Of a stretch of DNA of 64,000 nt, positions 39,418 to 49,624 are shown one piece after another. Origin of the DNA: Hydrogenophilales bacterium (GTDB taxonomy: Bacteria; Pseudomonadota; Gammaproteobacteria; Burkholderiales; Thiobacillaceae). The notes beneath the pieces are model-generated. The model saw only the letters and a list, made by a program, of their open reading frames with translations. It was not told the DNA's origin and searched no databases. The number at the start of each line of letters is the position of its first letter. The stretch's first letter is position 1. Location of the stretch: positions 1 to 64,000 of the forward strand of contig JAGXGM010000028.1 of the NCBI GenBank assembly GCA_024636675.1, given 5' to 3'. A program made the translations under genes and the position numbers.

Positions 39418-41061
39418 TTATCGGCCGAGCGAAAGCAGCACGTCGAACATCTCGCTGGCAATCTGCATGACCTTGCCCGCTGCCTGATAGGCCTGCTGGT
39501 AACGCAGCAGGTTGGTCGCCTCTTCGTCGAGGTTGACGCCTGATTCGGACTGCAGCGAAAGGTTCGCCTCGGACAGGAGATTGCCCGCAGCGCTGCTGGT
39601 GACTTCAAGCTCGCGGGTTTTGTTGCCGATCTCGCTGACGATCTGCGAATAGGCGCCCTGGTAGGTGGTGGTGCCCCCATTCATGGTGTTGGCGGTTTGC
39701 AGCGCCCCCAGCAGCAGGGCGTTGCGGTTGTCGCCGACGGCCCCAGTGGTAGCGGCGGCGGCGATCAGCTTGGGATCGGTGATTGCTACGCTGAAGCCGG
39801 ATGCACCGTTGACAGTGGGACGGATGAGAAAACTGTCGCCCGCTGCGGGTGTACCAGACAAGGTTATAGTCAGCCCATCCACGACTTGCCCTGACGAAAT
39901 GGGATTAAATGTCGTGTTGTCCGACAGCCGGGTAAGCGTGTAGCTGCTGGTGCTGCCGTCGTAGGCAAGGCGATAGTCACTGGTAGTCAGCGCATTGACA
40001 TCGCTGATGGTGGCGCCAATCGCAGCGGTGCTGGTGATGTCATTGCCAGAACTTGCTGCCACCACCGGAGTCGCGACGGTGAAGAAAGCCGTTCCGGGAT
40101 TGCCATTGAGATCGAATCCGGCCTGGTGCTGTGCATTGAAGGTGCTGGCCAGCCCGATGGCAACCCGCCCCAAGGCATTCTGCGCGGGTTCCAGTGTCTG
40201 GCTACGGAACTCGAGCACGCCCCCCAACTTGCCGCCGCCAAGGCTTGCATTGCCCACCACGACGGGGCCATTGGCGGTCTGGTAGGCCACCTCGATTTTT
40301 TCGGGGTCGGTGGGCGAGGCGACGGTGGTGAGCGAGAAGGCGCTCACCCCGACCACCAGCGGCTGACCATTGCCGATGAAAACGTTGTAGCCGCCGTCGC
40401 CCTGCTTGACGACCGTTGTCTTGATTTCCTTGTTGAGGTCGAGAATCAGCTGGTCGCGCTGGTCGAGCAGGTCGTTAGGCGGCTGGCCGGTCGCACCCTG
40501 GGCACGGCCAATGGCATCGTTCAGTTGTGCAATCTGCTTCGCATAGCTGTTGATGGCGCTGACGCTCGACGTGATCTGGCTGTTGACGCCCTGCTCGATC
40601 TCATCGAGCCGCCCGGCCAGGCTCTGGAATCGCGCCGCCAGAGTCTCAGCCGACGATAGCGCCGCCTGGCGCGCTGGAATCATCGAGGGATTGGAAGCCA
40701 TCTCCTGCACGCCGCTGAAGAAGCCTTGCAAGGCAGGTGACAGGCCGGACGCGGGGTCGGCCAGCATGTTGTCGATCTGCTTGATCTGGGCGTAATAGCT
40801 GTCGAGTCCGCTTTTCGAGGTCTGCGCAGTGCGCACCTGGCTGCCGAGGAATTCGCTGTAAATCCGCTTGACCGTGGAAATCTCCGTGCCCTGCCCCATG
40901 AAGCCGAAGCCGTAACTCTGTGCCTGGGCCGCATTCTGCACCACGACCTGGCGGTTGTACCCCGGGGTCGCAGCGTTGGCGATGTTGTGGCCAGTCGTGC
41001 TGAGCCCTACCTGCGCGGCTGCAAGTGCACTCTGGCCGATGCTGAGGATGCTGGATGCCAT
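39418..41061 (-). CDS. flgK: Flagellar hook-associated protein FlgK
   Basis: SILSIGQSALAAAQVGLSTTGHNIANAATPGYNRQ; C-terminal EEATNLLRYQQAYQAAGKVMQIASEMFDVLLSL. Confidence 0.97.
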   Translation of the reverse strand: MASSILSIGQSALAAAQVGLSTTGHNIANAATPGYNRQVVVQNAAQAQSYGFGFMGQGTEISTVKRIYSEFLGSQVRTAQTSKSGLDSYYAQIKQIDNMLADPASGLSPALQGFFSGVQEMASNPSMIPARQAALSSAETLAARFQSLAGRLDEIEQGVNSQITSSVSAINSYAKQIAQLNDAIGRAQGATGQPPNDLLDQRDQLILDLNKEIKTTVVKQGDGGYNVFIGNGQPLVVGVSAFSLTTVASPTDPEKIEVAYQTANGPVVVGNASLGGGKLGGVLEFRSQTLEPAQNALGRVAIGLASTFNAQHQAGFDLNGNPGTAFFTVATPVVAASSGNDITSTAAIGATISDVNALTTSDYRLAYDGSTSSYTLTRLSDNTTFNPISSGQVVDGLTITLSGTPAAGDSFLIRPTVNGASGFSVAITDPKLIAAAATTGAVGDNRNALLLGALQTANTMNGGTTTYQGAYSQIVSEIGNKTRELEVTSSAAGNLLSEANLSLQSESGVNLDEEATNLLRYQQAYQAAGKVMQIASEMFDVLLSLGR

Positions 41062-41141
41062 ATTGTCGATGCGCGCAGGTCAGGATTGGAGAGAATGATT
41101 GCTATTGGTGGAGGAATCGGCAGATTCCCCGGTTTCTTGAG

Positions 41142-42179
41142 TCAGGCGGTTCCGACCTGGCGAATCACGCTCATCAGTTTCTGCGCGTATTGCGGGTCGG
41201 TGGCGTAACCGGCCTGCTGCAGCCCCTGGGCAAAACCGGCCGCGTCGTGCCCCTGCGCAAGCACGTTCTGGTAGCGGGCGTTGCCACGCAGCAGGCTGGC
41301 GTAGTCGCGGAAGGAATCGGCGTAGGAGTCGTAGGCGCGGAAAGTGTCGACCTGCTTCTGCGGCTTGCCGTTGACGTATTCGGTGGTAACGATGTCGACC
41401 GTCTGGCCTTTCCATCTGGCGCCGGCCTTGATGCCGAACAGGTTGTGGCTGTTCTGGCCATTGGCGCCGCGGATTTCAGCCTTGCCCCAGCCGGTTTCGA
41501 GCGCCGCCTGGCCCAGCATGAAGCGAGCGGGAATGCCGGTGCTGGCGCTCGCCGCCTGGGCGTGCGGCAGCAGTTTCTGCACGAACGCGCCGACGTGGGC
41601 CGGAACATCCCCGGCACGCCCGGCGGCGGCCGGCAGCGCCGGTGCTGCCGGCCCTTGTGCGGCATATGGCGACACCCCGCCTTGCGGAGTTTTGGCTCGC
41701 AGTGGATCGGATATCCCACGGGCATCGATATCTCCTTGCGGGACACCGCCACTACGAACGGGCGTTGCCGGCTGCGGTGTCACCAGACCCGAGGCATACG
41801 CCGCCACCCCGCCTTGCGGAGCATTTACCGGAAAGCCCTGCGCGCTGGCTTCGCCCGGCGGCGGCACATCCAGCGCGGTGGAGAGCTGGCGCACCATCAC
41901 CTCGGCGAGGCCGATGCCACGGCTGGCCATGCGCTGCGTGAGCTGCTGGTCAAGCATCGAGGTGTACATGCGGGTCTGCTCGCTGTCGAACATGCCGTCC
42001 TGCGGGGTGGCCTCACGCATGCTTTTCATCAGCATGTTCATGAATACCGCCTCGAATTGCTGCGCCGCCTGCTTCAGCGACTCGGGCGACGCGTTCTTGG
42101 CATCGAGCTTGAGCTGGTTGACGCCCTGGACGTCAAGTGCAAATTTCGATGAGAGATCAGCCCCGCCGATGCCGTTCAT
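41142..42179 (-). CDS. flgJ: Flagellar rod-binding protein / peptidoglycan hydrolase FlgJ (bifunctional)
   Basis: Rod-binding QFEAVFMNMLMKSMREATP and glucosaminidase-type domain GIPARFMLGQAALETGWGKAEI. Confidence 0.95.
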   Translation of the reverse strand: MNGIGGADLSSKFALDVQGVNQLKLDAKNASPESLKQAAQQFEAVFMNMLMKSMREATPQDGMFDSEQTRMYTSMLDQQLTQRMASRGIGLAEVMVRQLSTALDVPPPGEASAQGFPVNAPQGGVAAYASGLVTPQPATPVRSGGVPQGDIDARGISDPLRAKTPQGGVSPYAAQGPAAPALPAAAGRAGDVPAHVGAFVQKLLPHAQAASASTGIPARFMLGQAALETGWGKAEIRGANGQNSHNLFGIKAGARWKGQTVDIVTTEYVNGKPQKQVDTFRAYDSYADSFRDYASLLRGNARYQNVLAQGHDAAGFAQGLQQAGYATDPQYAQKLMSVIRQVGTA

Positions 42180-43277
42180 CTAGATGACCTCCAACTCGGC
42201 GCGCAGCGCGCCCGATGCTTTCAGCGCCTGCAGGATCGCCAGTAGATCCTGCGGGGTGGCGCCGATGGAATTGAGCGCCTTCACCACGTCGGAGAGCGAC
42301 GCGCTGCCCTTGAGGAGCATGACCTCACCCGGCTGCTGGCGGATTTCGATCTGCGACTGCGCGACGACGACGGTTTGCCCTTTGGAAAGCGGCGCCGGCT
42401 GGCTGATGACCGGCTCGGTGCTGATGACCACCGACAGGTTGCCGTGCGACACCGCGCTGGGGTCGAGCATGACCGCCCGGTTCATCACCACCGAGCCGGT
42501 GCGCGCGTTGATGATGACCTTGGCCATGGCTTGCGCGGGATTGACGTCGAGGCTTTCGATCGCGCCCAGAAAGGCGACCCGCTCGCTGACGCCGACCGGC
42601 GTTCTCACCTGGATCACGCGGCCGTTGAGGGCGCGCGCGGTGTCCGGGCCGAAACGTGCATTCACCGCATCGACCACCCGGCTGGCGGTGGTGAAATCGC
42701 TTTGCCGCAACTCCAGATTGATGCTGCCGGATTCGCCCAGAACGGTGGCGATGCTGCGCTCGACCGTTGCGCCGGCGGGGATGCGGCCGACGCTCAGGTG
42801 ATTGATCTGCACCTGGCTACCGTTGGCCGAGGCGCCGGCGCCGCCGACCACCAGATTACCCTGCGCCATGGCGTAAATCTGCCCGTCGGCGCCCTTCAGC
42901 GGAGCCATCACCAGAGTGCCGCCGCGCAGGCTCTTGGCATTGCCGATCGACGACACCGTGATGTCGATGGCCTGGCCGGCCTGGGCAAACGGCGGCAGTT
43001 CGGCCGTCACCATCACGGCAGCGACGTTCTTCAACTGCATGTTGACGCCGGGCGGCAGGTTGACGCCCATTTGCGTCAGCATGTTGGTGACGCTCTGAAC
43101 GGTAAAGGGCGTTTGTGTGGTCTGGTCGCCGCTGCCGTCCAGGCCCACCACCAGGCCATAGCCCACCAGCTGGTTGATGCGCACGCCCTGAATGGCAGCG
43201 ATGTCCTTGATGCGCTCGGCATGCGCCATGCCGGAGAGCAACAGCGCGGCCAGCATGAACAGGCGTGGAATGGTCAT
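42180..43277 (-). CDS. flgI: Flagellar P-ring protein FlgI
   Basis: ERIKDIAAIQGVRINQLVGYGLVVGLDGSGDQTTQTPFTVQSVTNMLTQMGV; start at MTIPRLFML within a longer ORF. Confidence 0.97.
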   Translation of the reverse strand: MTIPRLFMLAALLLSGMAHAERIKDIAAIQGVRINQLVGYGLVVGLDGSGDQTTQTPFTVQSVTNMLTQMGVNLPPGVNMQLKNVAAVMVTAELPPFAQAGQAIDITVSSIGNAKSLRGGTLVMAPLKGADGQIYAMAQGNLVVGGAGASANGSQVQINHLSVGRIPAGATVERSIATVLGESGSINLELRQSDFTTASRVVDAVNARFGPDTARALNGRVIQVRTPVGVSERVAFLGAIESLDVNPAQAMAKVIINARTGSVVMNRAVMLDPSAVSHGNLSVVISTEPVISQPAPLSKGQTVVVAQSQIEIRQQPGEVMLLKGSASLSDVVKALNSIGATPQDLLAILQALKASGALRAELEVI

Positions 43278-43288
43278 GGTGCCCACCG

Positions 43289-43957
43289 TCATAAAGGGAT
43301 GAAACTCAGGAAGAAACGCCCCAGCCAGCCCATCACTTCGGCCGAGTCGAACTTTGCGCTGGTACGGTATTCGATACGCGCGTCCGCCACCTTGGCCGAC
43401 GATACGGTGTTGCCCGCCTGGATGGTATCGGGCTGCACCACGCCCGACAGGCGGATGTATTCGGTGCCCTTGTCGAGCGCGATCTGTTTTTCGCCGGCGA
43501 CAATCAGGTTGCCGTTGGGCAGCACTTCGATCACGGTGACGGTGACATTGCCGCTGAAGGTGTTGCTTGAACTGAGCGCGGACTTGTCGGCGTACTGGGT
43601 CGACGACTCGGCGTTCACCCCCAGTCCCTGAAACATTTTGAGCGGCAGGCCGGCGACCGCACTGATCGACGAATCGACCTCGCTGTCTTTCGACGCATTG
43701 GACGATGCCTGCTTGCCGGCCTGGGTTTTCTCGTTGATGACGATGGTCAGCACGTCGCCGACGTGGCGTGCGCGCCGGTCTTCGAACAGCGGGCGATAGG
43801 CGGCCGCCTGATAGATGGTGCCATTGCTGGCCACCTGCGCGGGCTGTGCCTGCGGACGTGCCGTGGTCGGCTTCTCCACGATGGACGTTGGCGTGGTGCC
43901 GCAACCGGCCAGGCCCAGCAATCCGGCCAGCAGGATGAATGCGCGCGCGGGATTCAT
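43289..43957 (-). CDS. flgH: Flagellar L-ring lipoprotein FlgH
   Basis: Lipobox LLGLAGC; GTIYQAAAYRPLFEDRRARHVGDVLTIVINEKTQAGKQASSN; start at MNPARAFIL. Confidence 0.95.
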   Translation of the reverse strand: MNPARAFILLAGLLGLAGCGTTPTSIVEKPTTARPQAQPAQVASNGTIYQAAAYRPLFEDRRARHVGDVLTIVINEKTQAGKQASSNASKDSEVDSSISAVAGLPLKMFQGLGVNAESSTQYADKSALSSSNTFSGNVTVTVIEVLPNGNLIVAGEKQIALDKGTEYIRLSGVVQPDTIQAGNTVSSAKVADARIEYRTSAKFDSAEVMGWLGRFFLSFIPL

Positions 43958-43965
43958 GGCAAGCC

Positions 43966-44748
43966 TCACAGCTGGGTCAGGCGCTGCAGCATCTGATCGG
44001 ATGTCGAGATCGCCTTGCTGTTGATCTCGTACGCGCGCTGGGTCTGGATCATGTTGACCAGCTCCTCCACCACGTTGACGTTGGAGGTTTCGACATAGCC
44101 CTGATTGAGCAGACCGGCGCCGTTGCTGCCGGGCGCGTTGGAACTCGGGGTGCCGGACGCGGCGGTTTCGGCGTAGAGGTTCTCGCCCATGCTCTGCAAA
44201 CCGGCCGGGTTGATGAACATCGCCAGCTGCAGCGTGCCGATGGTGGTCGCGTTGGCCGATCCAGGCTGCGTGATCGACACCGTGCCGTCGCGCGCGATGG
44301 TCAGGCTTTGCGTGTCGGCCGGAATGGTGATGGCAGGCTGCACCGCGTAGCCGCTGGAGGTGACCAGCTGGCCGTTGGCATCGGCCTGGAGCGAGCCGTC
44401 GCGGCTGTAGGCCGTGGTGCCGTCCGGCATCAGCACCTGAAAGAAGCCGTTGCCCTGGATCGCCACATCCTTGGCATTGCCGGTCTGCTGCAGGTTGCCC
44501 TGGGTGAAGATGCGCTCGGTGGCGACCGGCTTCACGCCGGTGCCGATCTGCAGGCCGGACGGCAGCTGCGTCTGCTCGGACGATTGCGCGCCGGGCTGGC
44601 GGATGGTCTGGTACAGCAGGTCCTCGAACACCGCACGCGAGCGCTTGAAGCCGCTGGTGCTGACGTTGGCGAGGTTGTTGGAAATCACGTCCATCTGCGT
44701 TTGCTGCGCATCCAGACCTGTCTTGGCAATCCATAGTGAGCGAATCAT
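43966..44748 (-). CDS. flgG: Flagellar distal rod protein FlgG
   Basis: [53 protein letters not shown]. Confidence 0.98.
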   Translation of the reverse strand: MIRSLWIAKTGLDAQQTQMDVISNNLANVSTSGFKRSRAVFEDLLYQTIRQPGAQSSEQTQLPSGLQIGTGVKPVATERIFTQGNLQQTGNAKDVAIQGNGFFQVLMPDGTTAYSRDGSLQADANGQLVTSSGYAVQPAITIPADTQSLTIARDGTVSITQPGSANATTIGTLQLAMFINPAGLQSMGENLYAETAASGTPSSNAPGSNGAGLLNQGYVETSNVNVVEELVNMIQTQRAYEINSKAISTSDQMLQRLTQL

Positions 44749-44771
44749 GTCGGCTCCTTAATTAAGCGGGG

Positions 44772-45512
44772 TCAGCTCATGCTCAGCAGCTGCGCTGCCT
44801 TGCTGTCGTTGTTCTCGGCGTGCTGCAGCAGTTTCATCTGCATGTCGAACTGGCGCGCCAGCGAAATCATGCTGACCATGCCGTCGACGACGTTGACGTT
44901 GGAAGACTCCAGCGCGCCGCTGATCACCGTCACGTCGGGATCGGCGCCCGCCGGGGCGCCGTCTTTCAGGCGAAACAGGCCATCGTTACCGCGCACCAGA
45001 TCGGCTTGCGGCGGATTCACCAGTTTCATGCGCCCGATTGCGGTCAAGCCGGTCGCCGCAGAACCGTCGGGCACCAGCGAAATCGTGCCGTCCTTGGCCA
45101 CCGCGATATTGCGGCCGGGCGGAATCGACAGTGGACCGCCGTCGCCCAGTACCGTGAGGCCGTCGCGTGTCAGCAGCTGGCCGTTTTCATCCAGCTTCAG
45201 GCTGCCGTTGCGGGTATAGCCTTCGCTGCCGTCTGCGGCCTGCACCGCAATCCAGCCGTCGCCCTGCACCGCCACATCGAGCTCGCGTCCGGTGTGCTGG
45301 ATCGCCCCCCCGCGAAAATCGCTGCCGGTGGTGGAATCGACGACGAAGGCGCGGGTCGGCAGGATCGCGCCCTGCACCGGCACCGCGCGGAACTGGTCGA
45401 TCTGGCCGCGAAAGCCGGTGGTAGTCGCATTGGCCAGGTTGTGCGAAACGGTCGCCTGTTGTTCCAGGATGTGCTTCGCGCCTGACATGGCGGTGTAGAT
45501 GAGTCGGTCCAT
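44772..45512 (-). CDS. flgF: Flagellar proximal rod protein FlgF
   Basis: MDRLIYTAMSGAKHILEQQATVSHNLANATTTGFRGQ; ESSNVNVVDGMVSMI. Confidence 0.97.
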   Translation of the reverse strand: MDRLIYTAMSGAKHILEQQATVSHNLANATTTGFRGQIDQFRAVPVQGAILPTRAFVVDSTTGSDFRGGAIQHTGRELDVAVQGDGWIAVQAADGSEGYTRNGSLKLDENGQLLTRDGLTVLGDGGPLSIPPGRNIAVAKDGTISLVPDGSAATGLTAIGRMKLVNPPQADLVRGNDGLFRLKDGAPAGADPDVTVISGALESSNVNVVDGMVSMISLARQFDMQMKLLQHAENNDSKAAQLLSMS

Positions 45513-45537
45513 ACGGGCTCCCTATCCGTTCAATCCA

Positions 45538-46749
45538 TCAACGCAGATTAACCAGGGTCTGCAGCACTGCATCCTGAGCCTTGATGGTCTGTGCATTGGC
45601 CTGATACACCCGCTGGGCGGTGATCATGTTGACCAGCTCGGCGGTCAGGTCGACGTTGGAGTCTTCCACCGCTGACGATTGCAGCACGCCCAGGCTGCCC
45701 GAACTCGGAATGCCGACCAGCGGATTGCCCGAAGTCGAGGTCTCGGCCCACATGTTGTTGCCCAGCGGCTGCAGACCATTTGGATTCGCGAAGTTGGCCA
45801 GCACCACCTGGCCCAGTACCGCTGACTGGCCGTTGGTATAACGACCCATCACCATGCCATCGGCGCCGATATTGAAGCCGGCCAGCCGCCCCGAAGTGAA
45901 GCCGTCCTGGTTCAGCGTGTTGACGCTGAACGCAGAGCCAAACTGGGTGGTGCCGGTGAAGTCGATTGGAAATCCAAGCGCGGCCGCACCCGTCGTCAAT
46001 GCCTGCGGAGGAATAGTCATCGGCGAACCGCCAGTCAAAACGCCACTGCTGTCAAAGGTGATCGTATTCGGCACGGGCGAGAAAGCAGCGCCACCATCCT
46101 GGGACGCATACACGTCCCAGGTGCTGGCTGCCGTCTTGACGTAATAGGTCTGCAGCGTGTGGGAATTGCCCAGGCTGTCATAGACCGAAACGGCAGTTGA
46201 GTTATTGAAGGAGGTCGGGTCAGTCATGTCGAATGCGGGCACCGGAACCCCACCACGGGAATCCAGGTTGAGCACCGCATTCACGCCGCTGGTGACCTGC
46301 GGGGCCAGGTCGGCGGTGTTGACGCTCAGGGGGGATGGCGCGCCGGTCGACAGGACGCCGCTGGCATTCGCCGTATAGCCGGTCAGCTTGGCGCCGGTCG
46401 GGTTGACGATGAAGCCCATGCGGTCAAGCTGGAACTGACCGTTGCGCTGGTAGGTGGTCTCGCCGTTGTTGTCCATGCGGAAGAAGCCGCCGCCGTTGAT
46501 CGCCATGTCGAGCGGGTTGTTGGTTGCGGTGATGTTGCCCTGGGTGAACTGCTGGGCCACCAGCGCAACCTTGGTGCCAATGCCGATATTCGAACCACCG
46601 GCACCCGTGAGTGAGTTGGCATAGACGTCGGCAAACTGCGCCTGCGACTGCTTGAACCCGACAGTGCCGGAGTTGGAGACGTTGTTGCCGATGACATCCA
46701 GATTCTTTGCGGCGGCATTGAGGCCGCTCAAGCCTTGCTGAAAACTCAT
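45538..46749 (-). CDS. flgE: Flagellar hook protein FlgE
   Basis: MSFQQGLSGLNAAAKNLDVIGNNVSNSGTVGFKQSQAQFADVYANSL; EDSNVDLTAELVNMITAQRVYQANAQTIK. Confidence 0.98.
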   Translation of the reverse strand: MSFQQGLSGLNAAAKNLDVIGNNVSNSGTVGFKQSQAQFADVYANSLTGAGGSNIGIGTKVALVAQQFTQGNITATNNPLDMAINGGGFFRMDNNGETTYQRNGQFQLDRMGFIVNPTGAKLTGYTANASGVLSTGAPSPLSVNTADLAPQVTSGVNAVLNLDSRGGVPVPAFDMTDPTSFNNSTAVSVYDSLGNSHTLQTYYVKTAASTWDVYASQDGGAAFSPVPNTITFDSSGVLTGGSPMTIPPQALTTGAAALGFPIDFTGTTQFGSAFSVNTLNQDGFTSGRLAGFNIGADGMVMGRYTNGQSAVLGQVVLANFANPNGLQPLGNNMWAETSTSGNPLVGIPSSGSLGVLQSSAVEDSNVDLTAELVNMITAQRVYQANAQTIKAQDAVLQTLVNLR

Positions 46750-46806
46750 GTTCTGCTCCTTGTGTTGATTGCTAAGGGTTTAGCCTTCAGGTTCACGCTG
46801 CCGTAC

Positions 46807-47472
46807 TCAAAAAATCTGCCGGATATCGGCATACGTCACACTCTTGTTGTCCGCCAGGTTGAGCTGCACACCCTGGCTGTTCTGCGAGACGCTGTTGACC
46901 AGCCCCAGATGCAGGACAGTGCTGTCAACCTGCTCGCCACCCTGGCTGGCATTGATCTTGAAGGTATACGCACCGTCCGGCGCAGCTTCCCCGCTGCCGG
47001 CCAGCCCATCCCAGGCCAGCAGGTTGACCCCGTCTTCACGCGGCCCCAGATTGAGGCTGCGCACCGCGCCGCCAGCTGCGTCGAAAATATCGACCGTCAC
47101 CTTGTCGGCCGGGCGCGACAGCTCGAAGCCCATCACGTTTTCCAGTTCGCTCGGGCTGATGCTGTCGCCCGGCACCAGCACGGCGCTTCCGATCAGGTTG
47201 GCCGCCTGCGCCATCTGGTTGACGCCCATGCTTGCGGCGAGCGCCTGCAGGGTGGCGTTCATGTCCTCGATGCCCTGCACCGTGGAAAGCTGTGCCATCT
47301 GGCTGGTCACCTCGGCGTTGTCGAGCGGGTTCAGCGGATCCTGGTTCTTCATCTGCGCCACCAGCAGGCTCAGAAAACGGTTCTGCGTTTCCTCCGTGCT
47401 GGTCTTGGATGTTGCAGTCGTGCCCGCGCCAAACAGGCTGCTGACACTGCTTGCGTCTTGTACGGTGCTCAT
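46807..47472 (-). CDS. flgD: Flagellar hook assembly scaffold FlgD
   Basis: FLSLLVAQMKNQDPLNPLDNAEVTSQMAQLSTVQGIEDMN. Confidence 0.97.
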   Translation of the reverse strand: MSTVQDASSVSSLFGAGTTATSKTSTEETQNRFLSLLVAQMKNQDPLNPLDNAEVTSQMAQLSTVQGIEDMNATLQALAASMGVNQMAQAANLIGSAVLVPGDSISPSELENVMGFELSRPADKVTVDIFDAAGGAVRSLNLGPREDGVNLLAWDGLAGSGEAAPDGAYTFKINASQGGEQVDSTVLHLGLVNSVSQNSQGVQLNLADNKSVTYADIRQIF

Positions 47473-47501
47473 TGCGTCTCCTTAATTGCCGTCAAGGCTG
47501 A

Positions 47502-47906
47502 TCACTGGCCCAGATTCAGGGTCTTGAGCAGCAGGGTTTTGGTGGTGTTCATCATTTCAACGTTGGACTGGTACGAACGCGAGGCGGAAATCATGTTGAC
47601 CATTTCCTCCACCACATTGACGTTGGGCATGGTGACGTAGCCCTTGCCGTCGGCGAGCGGATTCTTCGGGTCGTACACCATCTTCATCGGCGATGGATCA
47701 TCGATCACCGCCGCCACGTTGACGCCGGTCGCGCCGTTCTCGCCCACCGGGGAGGCAGCAAACACCACCTGCTTGGCCCTGTAGGCTTCGCCGTTGGCGC
47801 TGGTGGCGCTGTCGGCGTTGGCCAGGTTGCTGGCAACGGTGTTGAGCCGCTGCGACTGGGCGTTCATGGCCGAGCCGGCCACGTTGAAAATATTGAACAG
47901 TGACAT
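47502..47906 (-). CDS. flgC: Flagellar proximal rod protein FlgC
   Basis: [56 protein letters not shown]. Confidence 0.97.
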   Translation of the reverse strand: MSLFNIFNVAGSAMNAQSQRLNTVASNLANADSATSANGEAYRAKQVVFAASPVGENGATGVNVAAVIDDPSPMKMVYDPKNPLADGKGYVTMPNVNVVEEMVNMISASRSYQSNVEMMNTTKTLLLKTLNLGQ

Positions 47907-47929
47907 GTGTGTGTCTCCTTATCCTGGCC

Positions 47930-48337
47930 TTATCCCTGAATGACCGACAACAGGCCCTTGATCTGTGAACTGATCCGGTTCAGGTTGAATTCATAATGAA
48001 TGGCGTTGTCGGCAAAGGCGGCGCGCTCGGAATCCATGTCCACTGTGTTACCGTCGACGCTGCCCTGCGCCGGGGTCCGGTACAGCAGCCCCGCGTCGGC
48101 AGCCAGGCCAGGCTTGCCGGCCAGATGCCCCGGCGCGGTGGTTGCGAGCGTCGCACCGCTGGCTGCGGGCGCGCCCTTCAGCGCGCCCTGCAGGGCGGAC
48201 TTGAAATCCAGGTCGCGCGCCTTGTAGTTGGGCGTGTCGGCGTTGGCGATATTGGATGCCAGCACCTGCTGGCGCTGGTCGCGAACGCGCAGCGCCTGGG
48301 TGTGGAAGTTCAGCATGTCATCCAGTCGGTTCAGCAT
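47930..48337 (-). CDS. flgB: Flagellar proximal rod protein FlgB
   Basis: LNFHTQALRVRDQRQQVLASNIANADTPNYKARDLDFKSAL; start corrected to 48337. Confidence 0.95.
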   Translation of the reverse strand: MLNRLDDMLNFHTQALRVRDQRQQVLASNIANADTPNYKARDLDFKSALQGALKGAPAASGATLATTAPGHLAGKPGLAADAGLLYRTPAQGSVDGNTVDMDSERAAFADNAIHYEFNLNRISSQIKGLLSVIQG

Positions 48338-48428
48338 GGTCGTCACCTCGTTACTTTGCTGCGTGTGCCGCAAAGCCTTTTTGCGATGACTGCATCCTAG
48401 ACACGCCCCTGTCCATCCAATCGCACGA

Positions 48429-48462
48429 TAAGCGGCAAAAAGCCGGCCCATTTCGCCGCTTA
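48429..48462. promoter_or_regulatory. Inverted repeat TAAGCGGC...GCCGCTTA between divergent flgB and flgA; each arm is sigma28 -10-like
   Basis: TAAGCGGC at 48429-48436 and GCCGCTTA at 48455-48462. Confidence 0.4.
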
Positions 48463-48521
48463 AGATGGTGCGCTGCTTTCTACAATGGCGCAGTGTGAGA
48501 AGCCGAGTCGAGGAGTCGCAG

Positions 48522-49235
48522 ATGGCAGCAGGTGCACCGAATACAGGCAGACGCGCCCACAGAATGTGGCTGGCCGCCGCGTGCCTGTGCGCCTCGAGCG
48601 TCGCCCACGCGTCGGAACGGCAAGACCCGGCCGCGCTGCAGGCGCACGCCGAGCGCTTTCTGGCTACGCAAACCCGCGGCCTGCCGGGCAAGGTCTCGAT
48701 TCAGGTCAAGCCGCCACGCAGTTCGCTGCCGGCCTGCGCGGCGCTCGACCCCTTCCAGCCGACCGGCAGCCGCAGTATCGGCAGGATCACCGTAGGGGTG
48801 CGCTGCCTGGCACCGAGCCCATGGACGGTCTACCTGTCCGCCCAGGTGCGGGTGATCGGCCACTATGCCGCGACCCGCCAGCCGCTGCCCGCCAACCACG
48901 TGCTGACCGCGGCCGACATCACCCTGCGCGAGGGCGACCTCGGCAGCCTGCCCGCCGACGTCGTCACCGATGCCGATGCGATGCTGGGATATCGCGCAGT
49001 TTCCGGGCTGGCCGCGGGTGCGCCACTGCGCAGTGCGCTATTGCGGCCGCCCCTGGCGGTGCAGCAGGGACAGACGACCCGCCTGGTGATGAACGGTCCG
49101 GGGTTTTCCGTCCAGAGTCAGGGCCAGGCGCTGGCCAATGCCAGCCGCGGCGACCGGGTACGGGTGAAAACCCGCTCCGGCCAGGTGGTCAGCGGCATCG
49201 CGCAGGATGGCCAACAGGTCGTGGTCAGCTTTTGA
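48522..49235 (+). CDS. flgA: Flagellar P-ring assembly chaperone FlgA
   Basis: SAF-like region PLPANHVLTAADITLREGDLGSLPADVVTDADAMLGYRAVSGLAAGAPLRSALLRPP; GFSVQSQGQALANASRGDRVRVKTRSGQVVSGIAQDGQQVVV. Confidence 0.93.
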   Translation: MAAGAPNTGRRAHRMWLAAACLCASSVAHASERQDPAALQAHAERFLATQTRGLPGKVSIQVKPPRSSLPACAALDPFQPTGSRSIGRITVGVRCLAPSPWTVYLSAQVRVIGHYAATRQPLPANHVLTAADITLREGDLGSLPADVVTDADAMLGYRAVSGLAAGAPLRSALLRPPLAVQQGQTTRLVMNGPGFSVQSQGQALANASRGDRVRVKTRSGQVVSGIAQDGQQVVVSF

Positions 49236-49327
49236 GCCAGCCGCCCGGCTTCAGTAAATTTGCAAATTGACGTTACTGACATAATCTGAAAAATGCCATT
49301 CCCGTTCTGCCGACCCAGGAACCCGCC

Positions 49328-49624
49328 ATGAAAATTGACCCCGGACAAAAGCCGGTTACGCTGCCTGCCGCCGTTGAAAACCGACCTGCCCAGCCGCGGA
49401 CGGACAAACGTGCCAACACCGACCAGACCGATGTCACCCTGAGTCAGCGCGCCGCCCAGATAAAGCAGCTGGAAACCCGGCTTGCCGCAATTCCGGTTAT
49501 CGATCGGGCGCGTGTGGACAGCATCAAGGAAGCCATCGCCAGCGGCCAGTACGCCATCAACACCGAAAACATCGCCGACGGCCTGATCGATTCGGTGAAG
49601 GAGATGCTCCGTGTCGCCAAATGA
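49328..49624 (+). CDS. flgM: Anti-sigma28 factor FlgM
   Basis: 98 aa; RVDSIKEAIASGQYAINTENIADGLIDSVKEML. Confidence 0.95.
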   Translation: MKIDPGQKPVTLPAAVENRPAQPRTDKRANTDQTDVTLSQRAAQIKQLETRLAAIPVIDRARVDSIKEAIASGQYAINTENIADGLIDSVKEMLRVAK

